A stretch of DNA of 64,000 nt, taken from the NCBI GenBank assembly GCA_964500225.1, contig CAZCOA010000009.1:12843-76842 (forward strand), written 5' to 3'. Shown here in pieces: positions 43,801-52,667 of this stretch. Below the pieces are notes generated by a model. It worked only from the letters and a program-made list of their open reading frames with translations, ran no database searches and was not told the DNA's origin. Position 1 is the stretch's first letter. The number at the start of each line of letters is the position of its first letter. The stretch is from JAAYDY01 sp964500225. GTDB lineage: Bacteria; Planctomycetota; Phycisphaerae; FEN-1346; JAACEH01. A program made the translations under genes and the position numbers.

Positions 43801-44763
43801 TCAGGCCCACCACATCTTGCCGAGCTTCTCTTTCAGCAGGATGCCCTGGAGAAACTCGACAGCCTTGGCGAACCCCTCGCCGGCGCTCATCAGGCTGTCC
43901 TCGTGTTCGATGGAGATCACACCGTCGTAGCCGACCATCCGCAGCGTGCTGACGAAGTCGCGCCAGAAGATCGCATCGTGGCCGTATCCCACCGTGCGGA
44001 ACACCCACGAACGGGCAAGCTCGTCGCCGTAGGGCTTCGTGTCCAGCGTGCCGTTCAGCGCCGTGTTGATCGGGTCGATCCGCGTGTCCTTGGCGTGGAC
44101 GTGGTAAATGGCCTTGCCGATGGCTCGGATCGCGGCCAAAGGATCCATCCCCTGCCAGAACAGATGGCTCGGATCGAAATTCGCCCCGACGTTGTTGCCG
44201 CACTCCTTGCGCACGCGCAGCAGCGTTTCGGTGTTGTAAACGCTCATGCCCGGATGCATCTCGAACGCGATGCGCACGCCATGATCGGCGGCGAACTTCG
44301 CCTCTCGCGTCCAGTACGGGAGAATCTTCTTTTCCCACTGCCACCGCAGCATCTCGGTGAAGTCCGGCGGCCACGGGCAGACGATCCAGTTGGGGCCCTT
44401 GTCGCGGTCGCTGCCGCCCGGGCAACCGCTGAAGCACGTGATCGTGTCGACGCCGATCATCTCCGCCAGCCGCACGGCGTTGCGCCACGCGTCGTGGTGT
44501 TTCCGCGCGAATGCGGCGCTGGGATGCAGCGGATTGCCGTGGCAGGCCAATGCGCTGATCTGCAGACCCCGGTCGCGAATCCGCGACGCCCACTGTTGCG
44601 CCTTGGCCTTGCTCCTGACGAGTTCCTGCACCGGGCAATGGCTCTGGCCCGGATAGTTGCCCGCGCCGATCTCCACGGCGTCCAGCTTCATCGCCTCAAC
44701 GCGGTCCAGGGCATCGTCCAGGTCCACGCCCGAGAATAGCGCCATCATCACGCCCAGTTTCAT
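43801..44763 (-). CDS. TIM-barrel sugar phosphate isomerase/epimerase
   Basis: A 320-residue AP-endonuclease-2-like barrel. ATG 44763 follows AAAGGAGAG. The metal-site pattern is clear: LDAVEIGAGNYP, IAFEMHPGMSVYN (Glu), ANFDPSHLFWQG (Asp and His), IYHVHAKDTRID (His and Asp) and GVISIEHEDSL (Glu, His, Glu). It differs from the barrel gene at 39819, so the two are not a recent duplication. The substrate is unknown; the group acts on sugars, inosose or hydroxypyruvate. Co-transcription with cstA suggests carbon scavenging. Confidence 0.88.
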   Translation of the reverse strand: MKLGVMMALFSGVDLDDALDRVEAMKLDAVEIGAGNYPGQSHCPVQELVRSKAKAQQWASRIRDRGLQISALACHGNPLHPSAAFARKHHDAWRNAVRLAEMIGVDTITCFSGCPGGSDRDKGPNWIVCPWPPDFTEMLRWQWEKKILPYWTREAKFAADHGVRIAFEMHPGMSVYNTETLLRVRKECGNNVGANFDPSHLFWQGMDPLAAIRAIGKAIYHVHAKDTRIDPINTALNGTLDTKPYGDELARSWVFRTVGYGHDAIFWRDFVSTLRMVGYDGVISIEHEDSLMSAGEGFAKAVEFLQGILLKEKLGKMWWA

Positions 44764-45081
44764 CGCTTCTCTCCTTTCGGCCGGTGGAACGCACACGATT
44801 CCGTCACCCGCCGCGCGGCACGTGTGGCAGCGGATGCACTTGGAGCGACACGCGTGAGGTCGCCATCGCAGTCGGTCAGCGGGGTGTTTCCGGAAGGCGA
44901 TGATAGGCCCGCCTACGAGCCCTTTCAAGCAAAAATGCACCCGCCCGTAGCGAGGGGGGGCGCATCGTGTTTGTGGGCAAGGAAGGCTCACTGCTTCGGG
45001 CAAGGGGGCCTGTAAGCGACGCCGCCGGCGGCATCAACGTGAGGGGGTGCGCGCCCTTGGGCACGCCTCCTGTCTTTGCCG
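44764..45081. other. 318-base intergenic region between yidC and the isomerase gene
   Basis: No gene is seen here. The right part lies downstream of yidC and has a GC-rich imperfect inverted repeat near 45049-45068 without a T-tract. The middle holds the promoter at 44900-44928 for the leftward isomerase-cstA unit. Confidence 0.5.
44900..44928 (-). promoter_or_regulatory. promoter for the isomerase-cstA operon
   Basis: On the minus strand TTGAAA (44928-44923) and TATCAT (44905-44900) are spaced by 17 bases, each matching five of six consensus positions. The implied leader is about 130 bases. Confidence 0.65.
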
Positions 45082-47463
45082 TCACTTGCGCGGCTTACGT
45101 TTTTCCAGCGGGTTCTCGCTTTTCTTGGCCGCGTTCTGAAGGCGTTCCACCTGACCCATCTGGGCCTCGATCCATTGGCCGATGCGACCCGGCTTTTTTT
45201 CCTTGCGCGGTTTCTGCGGGCGGAGCTTCAGCTTCGCGTAGTGCCATCGGATGTACTTGCCCTCGAAGAAGCCCAGCACGGAGCTAACTAGAATGTAAAG
45301 GTTCAGCGCGCTGGGCGCCGTGTACAGGAAGAACAGCAGCATGGCCGGCGTCATGAACTTCATCATCTGCTGCTGCCTGGCCATCTCGGGGGTCGTGGCG
45401 GCCGACTGCGGCTGCATGCGCATCTGGAGGAACATGGCCACGATCATCAGCACCGGCAACACGTTGAGCTGCCATTGGGCCCAGTTGCCGATGAACGACA
45501 CGCCCCAGACATCCACCGGGGTAAACTGCACCAGGGCGTCCGGCTGGGCCAGGTCCTGAATCCACAGGACGAACGGCGCGTGACGCAGGCTGATCGCCAC
45601 CTGGATCCCTGTGTACAACGCGATCCAGACCGGCATCTGCAACGCCATCGGCACGCATCCGAGCATCGGGTTGGCCCCGCGCTCGCGATACAGCTTCAGC
45701 GATTCCATCTGTACACGCTTTGGATCGTCGCCGAACTGCTCCTTCAGCTTGGCCACCTCGGGTTGCAAGTCCTGCATCCGCAGCATCGACACTTGGCTGT
45801 AACGACTGATCGGCAGCATCAGCAGGCGGACCACCACCACCAGCAGAATGACGGCGACACCCTTGTTGACCACGACGTCGGCAAACTTGTCGATGGCCCA
45901 GACCATGACTTTGCTGATGAACGCGACGCCGGGGATATCGACGCAGCACCCGCGGTTGTAGCTGATGACCGAACCGAGGTTGCGCTCGCGCAGCATCGGC
46001 CGGTCCAGCAAGTTGGCATCCTTGGGGCCGGCAAACAGATAAAAGCCGGCGGCCAGCACCGAGCGGCCGTCCTTCTCCTGAAACCGCAGCGGGAAGGTGC
46101 GCATCAGGACGCCCGGCACGGTTTCCTTCTTGTCATCGGTGTAGGCCGGGTACGCCGCGGCATGTTCGAACCGGCACGACAGGTCGGCCAGGTCGGCGCG
46201 CACGGCCACGAACGTGAAGTACTTGTCCACCATGCCGGCCCAGTCCAGCGGCGCAGGGAAGGTGAATTTCTCCTTCTCGGCGTTGCTCTTGATGGCATTT
46301 CCGGCGTCGTTGCCGCTCTTGAATTCGGCGGCGCGTCTCATGTCGATGAATCCGGCGACGGCCATGCGGTCGTCGCCGCGCGATTCCTCTTTCATGAGGC
46401 CCTCGGGGCCGCGCAGTGTCACGGCGCAACTGCTGAGCAGGCCGGAGTGGTCCACGGCCTCGATGTCCATGCCCAAGAGAAACGCGCCGCCGTCGCCGAA
46501 CAAGTCGTCGCCTTCGACCGTCCGCCGGGCCAGGTGAAATGTGCGGTACAGGGTCACGAAGGGTTCGCCCTCGCGTCGAATGGTCAGCTTCAGGCGCACT
46601 CGCTCGGCCGTCGGCTCGCCGTCGAGTTGCCACGGGGCCTCCCAGCCGAGGGAACGGCCGAGAATCGCCCGGCCTTTGTCCAAGGGTTCCGGCTGGAGGA
46701 TGCCGAGGTCGGCGGCCGTGGAACCTCCGTCGGCCTCGTTGACGCTGAGGGTGTCCCCCTCGCCGCCGACCAGAATCAGGCCATCGCCGGCCGGACTGAT
46801 CGAGGCCGCCACGGGCACGATGCCGTTGGCGTTGATCGTGGTGATGACGTCCTGTACGGTGCGACAGGCCGAAAGGTATATCTTCGCGCCGGACGATCCG
46901 TTGCGCAGCTCGATGCTGCCCGGACGCACGCCAGCGCCGCCATGGAGCGCCGACAGCGGCATCTCGGGCGGCAGCGACAGGATGACCGTTTCGGCCGGCC
47001 GGTTGTCGCGGTACGTCAGGTCCAGCCGTGTCACGGCGAAACCCGGGCGGCCGAGGTCCCGCTGGATCAGGGGAAAGTGCCGTCGCTCCGCGTCGGGCAG
47101 GTGGCGGTCGTTCACCGAGGCGTAGTAGTCGCTGAGTTCGAGGTGCCGGATGCCGCTTCCCCGGGGCGTCAGTTCGACGGCCATGGCGAACGGGCCGCCC
47201 CGGACGGCCTCGCCGAGGCGGACCGGCTGCTCGAGGGCTGCGGTCTGCGGTTCGGCCGGTTCCACCTGAAAACGCACCGCCGGCCCGGCTCCGGAGAGTC
47301 CGGTTGTGGTGCCGCCGCCAGGCACCGCCGTCGCCACCTGGACTGCGGGGGGACGACCGTTGCCGCCCTTGTCGTGCTGGGTGAAGTACTTGTATCCCAG
47401 CACCACGACGACGCCCAGCACCATGAACATCAGCATCCGGACCATGGCGTCTTTGTTGTTCAC
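45082..47463 (-). CDS. yidC: membrane protein insertase YidC
   Basis: A 793-residue YidC, longer than the usual 540-620. Residues 8-25 form the N-terminal anchor. A long periplasmic beta-domain (about 60-470) follows. The OXA1 insertase core occupies about 500-740 with MLPISRYSQVSMLRMQDLQP, the hydrophilic-groove arginine in the first core helix region, and LGCVPMALQMPVWIALYTGIQ. The C-terminal tail is basic (LRPQKPRKEKKPGR; KKSENPLEKRKPRK), as in YidC/Oxa1 proteins that touch the ribosome. It inserts and folds inner-membrane proteins. It is last in a leftward set of four genes. Confidence 0.95.
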   Translation of the reverse strand: MNNKDAMVRMLMFMVLGVVVVLGYKYFTQHDKGGNGRPPAVQVATAVPGGGTTTGLSGAGPAVRFQVEPAEPQTAALEQPVRLGEAVRGGPFAMAVELTPRGSGIRHLELSDYYASVNDRHLPDAERRHFPLIQRDLGRPGFAVTRLDLTYRDNRPAETVILSLPPEMPLSALHGGAGVRPGSIELRNGSSGAKIYLSACRTVQDVITTINANGIVPVAASISPAGDGLILVGGEGDTLSVNEADGGSTAADLGILQPEPLDKGRAILGRSLGWEAPWQLDGEPTAERVRLKLTIRREGEPFVTLYRTFHLARRTVEGDDLFGDGGAFLLGMDIEAVDHSGLLSSCAVTLRGPEGLMKEESRGDDRMAVAGFIDMRRAAEFKSGNDAGNAIKSNAEKEKFTFPAPLDWAGMVDKYFTFVAVRADLADLSCRFEHAAAYPAYTDDKKETVPGVLMRTFPLRFQEKDGRSVLAAGFYLFAGPKDANLLDRPMLRERNLGSVISYNRGCCVDIPGVAFISKVMVWAIDKFADVVVNKGVAVILLVVVVRLLMLPISRYSQVSMLRMQDLQPEVAKLKEQFGDDPKRVQMESLKLYRERGANPMLGCVPMALQMPVWIALYTGIQVAISLRHAPFVLWIQDLAQPDALVQFTPVDVWGVSFIGNWAQWQLNVLPVLMIVAMFLQMRMQPQSAATTPEMARQQQMMKFMTPAMLLFFLYTAPSALNLYILVSSVLGFFEGKYIRWHYAKLKLRPQKPRKEKKPGRIGQWIEAQMGQVERLQNAAKKSENPLEKRKPRK

Positions 47464-47493
47464 GCGAGGCTCCTTACGGTTGAGGCCGCGACG

Positions 47494-48240
47494 CTAGCGC
47501 CCGTCGCGCAGCCGCTGGGCATTGATGTTCACCAGGCCGGGGGCTTCCAGGATGCCCCGGATGGTGGCCTGGACGTCGTACTCGACGCGCCGCCAAAGCA
47601 CGCGGTTGCCGTCGAGCAGGCAGTAGCAGGCCCGCGGATCACGGTCCCGCGGCTGGCCGACGCTGCCGATGTTGATGACGGCCCGCCGCTGGTCGATCCG
47701 GAACTGCGAATCCAGGTCGCCCGGCGTCAGGAACCGGTAGTCTTCGGTAAACACTCCGGGCATGTGCGTGTGCCCGACGAAGCAGACCGACGGAATCCGG
47801 TCGAAGATCGTAGCCATCTTCTCCCGGTTCACCTGCGGGTCGTCGGGGAAGATGTATTCGTGCAGCGGGCGCCGCGGCGAGCCGTGAACGAAGAGAATCT
47901 GCCGTTCGAACCGATGGACCGGCAGACCGGCCAGAAACTCCCATCGCTGGCCCCTGAGGGCGGCGTCGGGCTCGGCGTCCAGCTTCTCGCGGGTCCAGAA
48001 AATGGCCTTTTCGGCGGCGGCATTGAACCCGCCCGGCTCCAGCAGGACGGCGTGGTCGTGGTTGCCCATGAGGCACAGGTCGAACTGCATGGCCAAGTCG
48101 AGGCACTCGCCGGGGTTCGGCCCGTAGCCGACCACGTCGCCCAGGCAATAGACGGCCTCGGCGCCCTGATTTTTCAGGTCTTCCAGGACGGCCTCCAGGG
48201 CCGACAGGTTCGAATGGATGTCGCTGATCAGCGCCAGCAC
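47494..48240 (-). CDS. calcineurin-like metallophosphoesterase
   Basis: A 248-residue di-metal phosphoesterase. The ligands are in SDIHSN (D7, H9), LGDVVGYGPNP (Asp and Asn), MGNHDHA (Asn and His), FVHGSP and FVGHTHMPGV. The pattern fits bacterial YfcE/ApaH-like serine/threonine or nucleotide phosphatases of unknown substrate. There are 30 bases to yidC on the same strand. It follows the Trm112-like gene by 88 bases. Confidence 0.88.
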   Translation of the reverse strand: MLALISDIHSNLSALEAVLEDLKNQGAEAVYCLGDVVGYGPNPGECLDLAMQFDLCLMGNHDHAVLLEPGGFNAAAEKAIFWTREKLDAEPDAALRGQRWEFLAGLPVHRFERQILFVHGSPRRPLHEYIFPDDPQVNREKMATIFDRIPSVCFVGHTHMPGVFTEDYRFLTPGDLDSQFRIDQRRAVINIGSVGQPRDRDPRACYCLLDGNRVLWRRVEYDVQATIRGILEAPGLVNINAQRLRDGR

Positions 48241-48328
48241 GCAACTACCTCCGTCTTCGGCCGCAACAGGGAGAGCGGCCGCCGGATCGCGGCGGCGCGG
48301 CAGGACACGTCCGGTCCCGGCGGGGCGG

Positions 48329-48493
48329 TCAATCGAGCGGCTCGTCGGCCTGATCGATCAGCAGCACGGGAACCCCATCGCGAATGGGAAATCGGCGGCC
48401 GCATTCCTGGCACAGAAGCGTCTGGTCCTCCTGGATCAGCCGCACCTTGCACTTCGGGCACGCCAGGAGCTTCAAGAATTCCGGGTCCAGCAC
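48329..48493 (-). CDS. Trm112/YcaR-like zinc-binding peptide
   Basis: A 54-residue peptide starting at GTG 48493 with AGGAAAGG about eight bases upstream. The Cys pairs C12-C15 and C28-C31, the opening LDPEFLKLLACPKC and the ending GRRFPIRDGVPVLL match the Trm112/UPF0434 family. In eukaryotes Trm112 activates methyltransferases; the bacterial forms are poorly understood. It is commonly found next to phosphoesterase or envelope genes, as here. Confidence 0.8.
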   Translation of the reverse strand: MLDPEFLKLLACPKCKVRLIQEDQTLLCQECGRRFPIRDGVPVLLIDQADEPLD

Positions 48494-48516
48494 GGCACGC
48501 GCCTTTCCTAGAGAGG

Positions 48517-48545
48517 GACTCTCCGCCTCTGCGGCAGAGAGAGTC
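48517..48545 (-). other. hairpin between the PHP and Trm112-like genes
   Basis: GACTCTC and GAGAGTC form a seven-base-pair stem enclosing a four-base bulge and an inner TCTG/CAGA hairpin with a CGG loop. It has no T-tract, so it is more likely an RNA processing or stability element within the leftward transcript than a terminator. Confidence 0.45.
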
Positions 48546-48595
48546 TATCGGCGACCCCCTGCAAGTCAACAGTTTTCTCCCGCCTGCCGGGTGCC

Positions 48596-49366
48596 TCACG
48601 ATCGCCGCTGCTTGCGTCGCATCCAGTTCTCGACGTAATCGGCCAGTTCCTGGCCGCGGAGTTGGTGCATGGCCTTCAGGTGGACGATCCGTTCCTGCTC
48701 GCTGTCGAATTCGCTTTGCATCCGCGACACGCGGAACCGGCCGAGCCGCAGGGCCTCCACCAATTCCTCATCGCTGCGCAGCTCATACTCGAACTCGGTG
48801 GCGCACCAGCCGACGCGCCACGGACTATGGGCATCGCTGCCGGCGATGCCGCGAAGGCGAAAACGACCTGCGAACATCGCCGCCGCTTCGTTTTCCTGCG
48901 GCGTGCAGCCGCCGTTATAGATCTCCACCCCCGTCAGCGGCTGGACCAGCTCGGGCAGCACCATACCCCGCCGCCAGTCGAATCCGATGTCCTCGAAATA
49001 CGTCCACAGGCCGCTGTGGACCTGCTGGCGGAACGGATGAGCGGCAAACATGACCCCGCCTTCGCGCTCCACGGTTCGGGCCAGACGACGGAAGCTAATA
49101 GGTGTTTCCGGGAAGTCCTGCTTGACGCCGTACACGAGGATGTCGCCGAGCTCTTCCGTCTGCACCTCGACTCCGGCGAAGACGGTCAACCCTCGGCGGC
49201 GTCCGAGCCGCTGGGCTTTCAGGGCGCCGTCGATCCGATTGTGGTCGGTCACGGCCAGACCGTTGAGCCCGACGCTGAGAGCACGTGATACGAGTTCCTC
49301 GGCCGACTGGCTGGCGCAGGCGCTGGCCTCGCGTGTATGGGTATGCAAATCAACGAGAAACGGCAC
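48596..49366 (-). CDS. PHP-domain phosphoesterase
   Basis: A 256-residue PHP-fold protein. GTG 49366 is chosen because GAGGAAGGTGGGGAC precedes it and DLHTHT, the first metal motif, then lies at residues 6-11. Other metal ligands are in VTDHNRIDG, FAAHPFRQ and GSDAHSP. The family includes histidinol phosphatase and RNA/DNA phosphoesterases such as nucleoside 3',5'-bisphosphate phosphatases. The substrate is not evident. It heads the leftward group PHP, Trm112, phosphoesterase, yidC. Confidence 0.86.
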   Translation of the reverse strand: MPFLVDLHTHTREASACASQSAEELVSRALSVGLNGLAVTDHNRIDGALKAQRLGRRRGLTVFAGVEVQTEELGDILVYGVKQDFPETPISFRRLARTVEREGGVMFAAHPFRQQVHSGLWTYFEDIGFDWRRGMVLPELVQPLTGVEIYNGGCTPQENEAAAMFAGRFRLRGIAGSDAHSPWRVGWCATEFEYELRSDEELVEALRLGRFRVSRMQSEFDSEQERIVHLKAMHQLRGQELADYVENWMRRKQRRS

Positions 49367-49433
49367 GTCCCCACCTTCCTCAACACGGTTGCGGCACACG
49401 CGATGCCAGGTCACCAAACGCCCCTTGGGCGGC

Positions 49434-49462
49434 TTGTAATGCTCGCCCGGAAGCCGTATAAT
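49434..49462 (+). promoter_or_regulatory. promoter for the FHA gene
   Basis: TTGTAA (49434-49439) and a perfect TATAAT (49457-49462) are spaced by 17 bases. Transcription would start near 49469, about 135 bases ahead of the FHA gene. The -10 box overlaps that of the opposite promoter at 49458-49486. Confidence 0.7.
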
Positions 49463-49486
49463 AAACACGTGAGTCGACGATTGCAA
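49458..49486 (-). promoter_or_regulatory. promoter for the PHP-Trm112-phosphoesterase-yidC group
   Basis: On the minus strand TTGCAA (49486-49481) and TATTAT (49463-49458) are spaced by 17 bases, four and five matches to the consensus. The leader to the PHP start would be about 85 bases. Five bases of the -10 box are shared with the rightward promoter. Confidence 0.55.
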
Positions 49487-49605
49487 GATCAGACCTGTGC
49501 TGAAGCTATCGTCCGGCTTCGCGTCGGCCCCAGGGGGGAAACGATCACGGCTTTGTCCCCGGAAAGCGCCGCCGGCAGGGCCGGGGCCGTAGGCCCGGGT
49601 TGCGT

Positions 49606-50547
49606 ATGGACCAGGTGACCATGAAACCACCGGAAACGCTGCCACAGTTTCACCTAATGGCCATGGACCCTCGGGATCCCAGTGTCCATGACAACGGGCT
49701 TCTGGTCGTGGTGGTCGGTCGCGAGGCTGGGTGCGAACTGACCTTGAGTGGTCATTCGGTGAGCGAGTTGCATGCCTGTCTGGTGCGTCGGCGCGACGGG
49801 GTGTGGCTGTACGACCTTGGCAGCCGCAACGGCACCAGTGTCAATGGCCGCAAGGCCCATGCCCAGCGTCTGAACGACGGGGACACGGTACAGTTCGGCA
49901 GCCACCGATTTCGCATCCGGATCAGCGGCCAGATGGGGCATCCGGTGACGACGCTGGCGGCGTCGCTGCACGATTCGGTAACGGGGCGGACGGAGGTGCT
50001 GACGCGGCCGGTGACCGTCGTGGGACGCCGCGAGCAGAGCGACCTGCGGTTGTCCAGCGACGACGTCAGCCGAGTCCATTGTCTGCTGGTGCGTTGCGGA
50101 CTGGGGCTGATTGTTCACGACCTTGACAGCCGCAACGGCACGTTCGTCACCGGGCGGCGGCAGAAGGAGCAACTGCTGACGGGCAACGAAATTCTGATGA
50201 TCGGCCCCTACGAGTTCCAGGTTCGCATCGGGACGGAGAGCGAGATAGACGCCGCGGCAGGGGCGCAGACCCGGCCCGAGGCCGACGACGTATGGGCCGC
50301 CGTGGCCGAGGAGACGCGGCTGGGGTCGCATCCCCGCGACGAGACACCCCCGGCATCGCCGGCCGACGGTGCGCCCGGTGCGGCCGCGACCGGGTCGGCG
50401 GGCGGTGAGGACGATTTCGATTCGCTTATCGCCGATGCCCTGGGCGAGTCGTCCCCGGGCCCCTCGGCGGCCGAGGCCCTGGACGACCTGTGCGCCGACG
50501 AGCGGGACGAGGCCGACCAAGGCCCCGAGGCCGAGGACCGTGCGTAG
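49606..50547 (+). CDS. tandem FHA-domain protein
   Basis: A 313-residue protein with two forkhead-associated domains. The first spans about residues 20-110 (VVGREAGCEL, SVSELHACLVRR, LGSRNGTSVNGR), the second about 125-205 (VVGRREQSDLRLSSDDVSRVHCLLVR, LDSRNGTFVTGR). Both keep the Gly-Arg, Ser/His and SRNGT features needed for phosphothreonine binding; the first has SELHA in place of SRxHA. The C-terminal third is disordered and acidic. It would bind phosphorylated partners in the cytoplasm. No serine/threonine kinase gene is in the window. It precedes a coiled-coil membrane protein by 54 bases. Confidence 0.85.
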   Translation: MDQVTMKPPETLPQFHLMAMDPRDPSVHDNGLLVVVVGREAGCELTLSGHSVSELHACLVRRRDGVWLYDLGSRNGTSVNGRKAHAQRLNDGDTVQFGSHRFRIRISGQMGHPVTTLAASLHDSVTGRTEVLTRPVTVVGRREQSDLRLSSDDVSRVHCLLVRCGLGLIVHDLDSRNGTFVTGRRQKEQLLTGNEILMIGPYEFQVRIGTESEIDAAAGAQTRPEADDVWAAVAEETRLGSHPRDETPPASPADGAPGAAATGSAGGEDDFDSLIADALGESSPGPSAAEALDDLCADERDEADQGPEAEDRA

Positions 50548-50601
50548 CGGCCTGCGGTAGCGACTTCACGGACGACCGGCATTCACAGGGACGGCGGACT
50601 G

Positions 50602-52590
50602 ATGCCCCACCGCGACAACAATCACTCGCTTGATATTCATCCGACCGATTTGCGCCCGGCTCGACGGGCCGACCTCGTGCCGCCTGCGACGCCGGCGCCC
50701 CTCCCGACGCCCGGCGAATCGTCCAGCCCGACCCAGACCGAGGCTCAGGCCCTCCTGGCCGCCGAGCGGCGACGCATGGAAAAGGATATGGCCGACCTGC
50801 GCCGCGAACTGGCCGCCGAGCGTCAGGCCCTGGCCGCACGCCAGGCGATGCTCGACGCTCAGCACCAGCAGCGACAAGACGAGTCGCAGAAGCTTCTGGA
50901 CGCTGAGCGGCAACGGTTGAAGCAGATGGATGCCGAATTGGCGGCCGCGCGGCAAGCCCTCGAGTTGGAGCGTCGTGCCCTGGACGAGGAGCGGACCCGG
51001 CTCTTGGACGAACGAGCACAGGCGGAGCGAGACCGCGACGCATTGGACCGGCAGCGCGACGCTCTTGCCAATCAGTCGCAGTCGCTCGAAGCCGAACGGC
51101 GTCAGGTCGCTGCGTTGCGGCTGGAGATCGGCCAAGAGCAATCGCAGTTGGAGGACGCAAAGCGGCGGCTCGACGAGCAGACGCAACGCCTGGCCGACCA
51201 GACCCGCGCCTTGGAGGTCGAGCGAGAAACCCTGGCCCGCCAGCGTCAGGAACTTGAGACCACTCGCCGCGACCTCCAGCAGCAGGGCCTCGACCTGGAT
51301 CGGCAACGCCGGCAGTTGCAGTTGCAGGCGGCGCAATTGGAGGCGGGTGAGGCCGACCTCCGCCTCCGTCACGAGAACCTGTCGCGGCGGGAGCAGGAAT
51401 TGACCGACCGTAAGCGGCAGTTACAGGACGATATCCGCCGCCACGAGGAGTATGTGGCCCAGGTCCGTCAGGCCGAAGAGGCGGCCCGTCGGGCCCAGGC
51501 CGAGGCCCTCGAGGCCCAGAAAAGAGCCCTGGACGCCAACGTTCCCCAAACGCGTGCTGCGGCCGCCGACGATCAGACGGCCTCCGTGCACGACGACGAC
51601 ATGCGGGCGCTGCTGACGGATTTGCAGCCGGATCCGTTCTTCGACCGCGAGCCCGAGGGGCAGCGGATGCCCTATGCCGAGCCGCGCGAAGTCTCCCAGT
51701 GGTCCGGCGGCGAACCGCCCACTTCGGCCTGTCGGCCCGCTCCGTCGCGGCGGCCGGTCTGGGCCGTCTTGGCCACGGCGGTGGTGCTGGCGGCGGTCGC
51801 AGTGGCAACCTGGGCGATGCTGAAAGGGCCGCACCCGTCGTCGTCCGTGGTGCAGACGCCAGCCGCGGTTTCCCCGGAGGGTGGACAGGCGCCGGACGTC
51901 CAGGCAGCTCCGCTGCCGGGAGCGACCGCTGGGAGGGTTTCTGAAGCGACCGAACGGCAGCCCGCGGCGACCGCGACGGCCGCCGAATCCAAACCTGTTG
52001 CGGCCAAGGCCGGGCAGTCCGCACCGGTTGACACTTCGGCGACGGCGACATCGTCCGACGCGGTTCCTGCGACGGTTGTTCCGGCCGACCAATCGCAGCC
52101 GGCGGCCGCTGAGGCTTTGCCGAAGATTCCCGGCGGCGTCTGGCCGTACACCATCCCCGAGAATCTGACCCCGTCGGCCGACCTGGAGCCCACGCTCCAG
52201 TGGGCCCGTCGCGAACTGGCCGAGCCAATCGCCGCCGTCCAGCGGGCCTATGCGTTCGATCCGCAGCAGGGGCCGCGGCAGGCCATTGCCGTGCGGCTCG
52301 ACGACACGCTTCGGGACGAACTGGGCCGCTTTCTTCCGCCGCCGTACCTGGCGGGCGAGAAAGTCATCGGGGCCGACGGCACGACGACTGTCGAACAGGT
52401 CTCTACGCTCCTCTTCCTGGAGTTCCTGGTCAAGGGACGGCCGTATCTGTTCGTTCTGAAACGGCGCGACGGCGACGGCTCGATCGTGCCCGGTCGCCAG
52501 GGCAGCTTCGTGCTGATTCCGGGGGCCATCCAGGAACACACCGTCGTGCTGGATCCCAACGAGCGAGCCCTGCCCGAGCCGCTGCAGTGA
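50602..52590 (+). CDS. coiled-coil single-pass membrane protein
   Basis: A 662-residue protein with a clear layout. Residues 1-45 are polar and disordered. About 46-316 form a long coiled coil of Gln, Arg, Glu, Leu and Ala heptads. A Pro-rich linker leads to one membrane helix at about 385-407 (VWAVLATAVVLAAVAVATWAML). An Ala/Pro/Thr-rich spacer spans roughly 410-505, and a compact C-terminal domain of about 155 residues has TIPENL and LLFLEFLVKGRPYLFVLKRRDGDG. The coiled coil should be cytoplasmic and the C-terminal domain outside. The family is not recognised. Close linkage to the FHA gene suggests a joint membrane function. Confidence 0.75.
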   Translation: MPHRDNNHSLDIHPTDLRPARRADLVPPATPAPLPTPGESSSPTQTEAQALLAAERRRMEKDMADLRRELAAERQALAARQAMLDAQHQQRQDESQKLLDAERQRLKQMDAELAAARQALELERRALDEERTRLLDERAQAERDRDALDRQRDALANQSQSLEAERRQVAALRLEIGQEQSQLEDAKRRLDEQTQRLADQTRALEVERETLARQRQELETTRRDLQQQGLDLDRQRRQLQLQAAQLEAGEADLRLRHENLSRREQELTDRKRQLQDDIRRHEEYVAQVRQAEEAARRAQAEALEAQKRALDANVPQTRAAAADDQTASVHDDDMRALLTDLQPDPFFDREPEGQRMPYAEPREVSQWSGGEPPTSACRPAPSRRPVWAVLATAVVLAAVAVATWAMLKGPHPSSSVVQTPAAVSPEGGQAPDVQAAPLPGATAGRVSEATERQPAATATAAESKPVAAKAGQSAPVDTSATATSSDAVPATVVPADQSQPAAAEALPKIPGGVWPYTIPENLTPSADLEPTLQWARRELAEPIAAVQRAYAFDPQQGPRQAIAVRLDDTLRDELGRFLPPPYLAGEKVIGADGTTTVEQVSTLLFLEFLVKGRPYLFVLKRRDGDGSIVPGRQGSFVLIPGAIQEHTVVLDPNERALPEPLQ

Positions 52591-52608
52591 CTCGGCCCGG
52601 GGCCGAGC

Positions 52609-52637
52609 TTGACACTCGTGCGGCAGCTCTCTATGAT
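52609..52637 (+). promoter_or_regulatory. promoter for the phosphodiesterase-PEGA-leuS unit
   Basis: A perfect TTGACA (52609-52614) and TATGAT (52632-52637) are spaced by 17 bases. Transcription near 52644 leaves a leader of about 24 bases. It is one of the best promoter matches in the window. Confidence 0.78.
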
Positions 52638-52667
52638 CGCAGCGTTCGAGTCCTCGGGAACCGGCCC

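Noticed and set aside
45475..49053. Open frame of about 1,190 codons on the plus strand
   Set aside because: It is the antisense of yidC, the phosphoesterase, the Trm112-like and the PHP genes; no motif, repetitive His/Arg/Gln composition.
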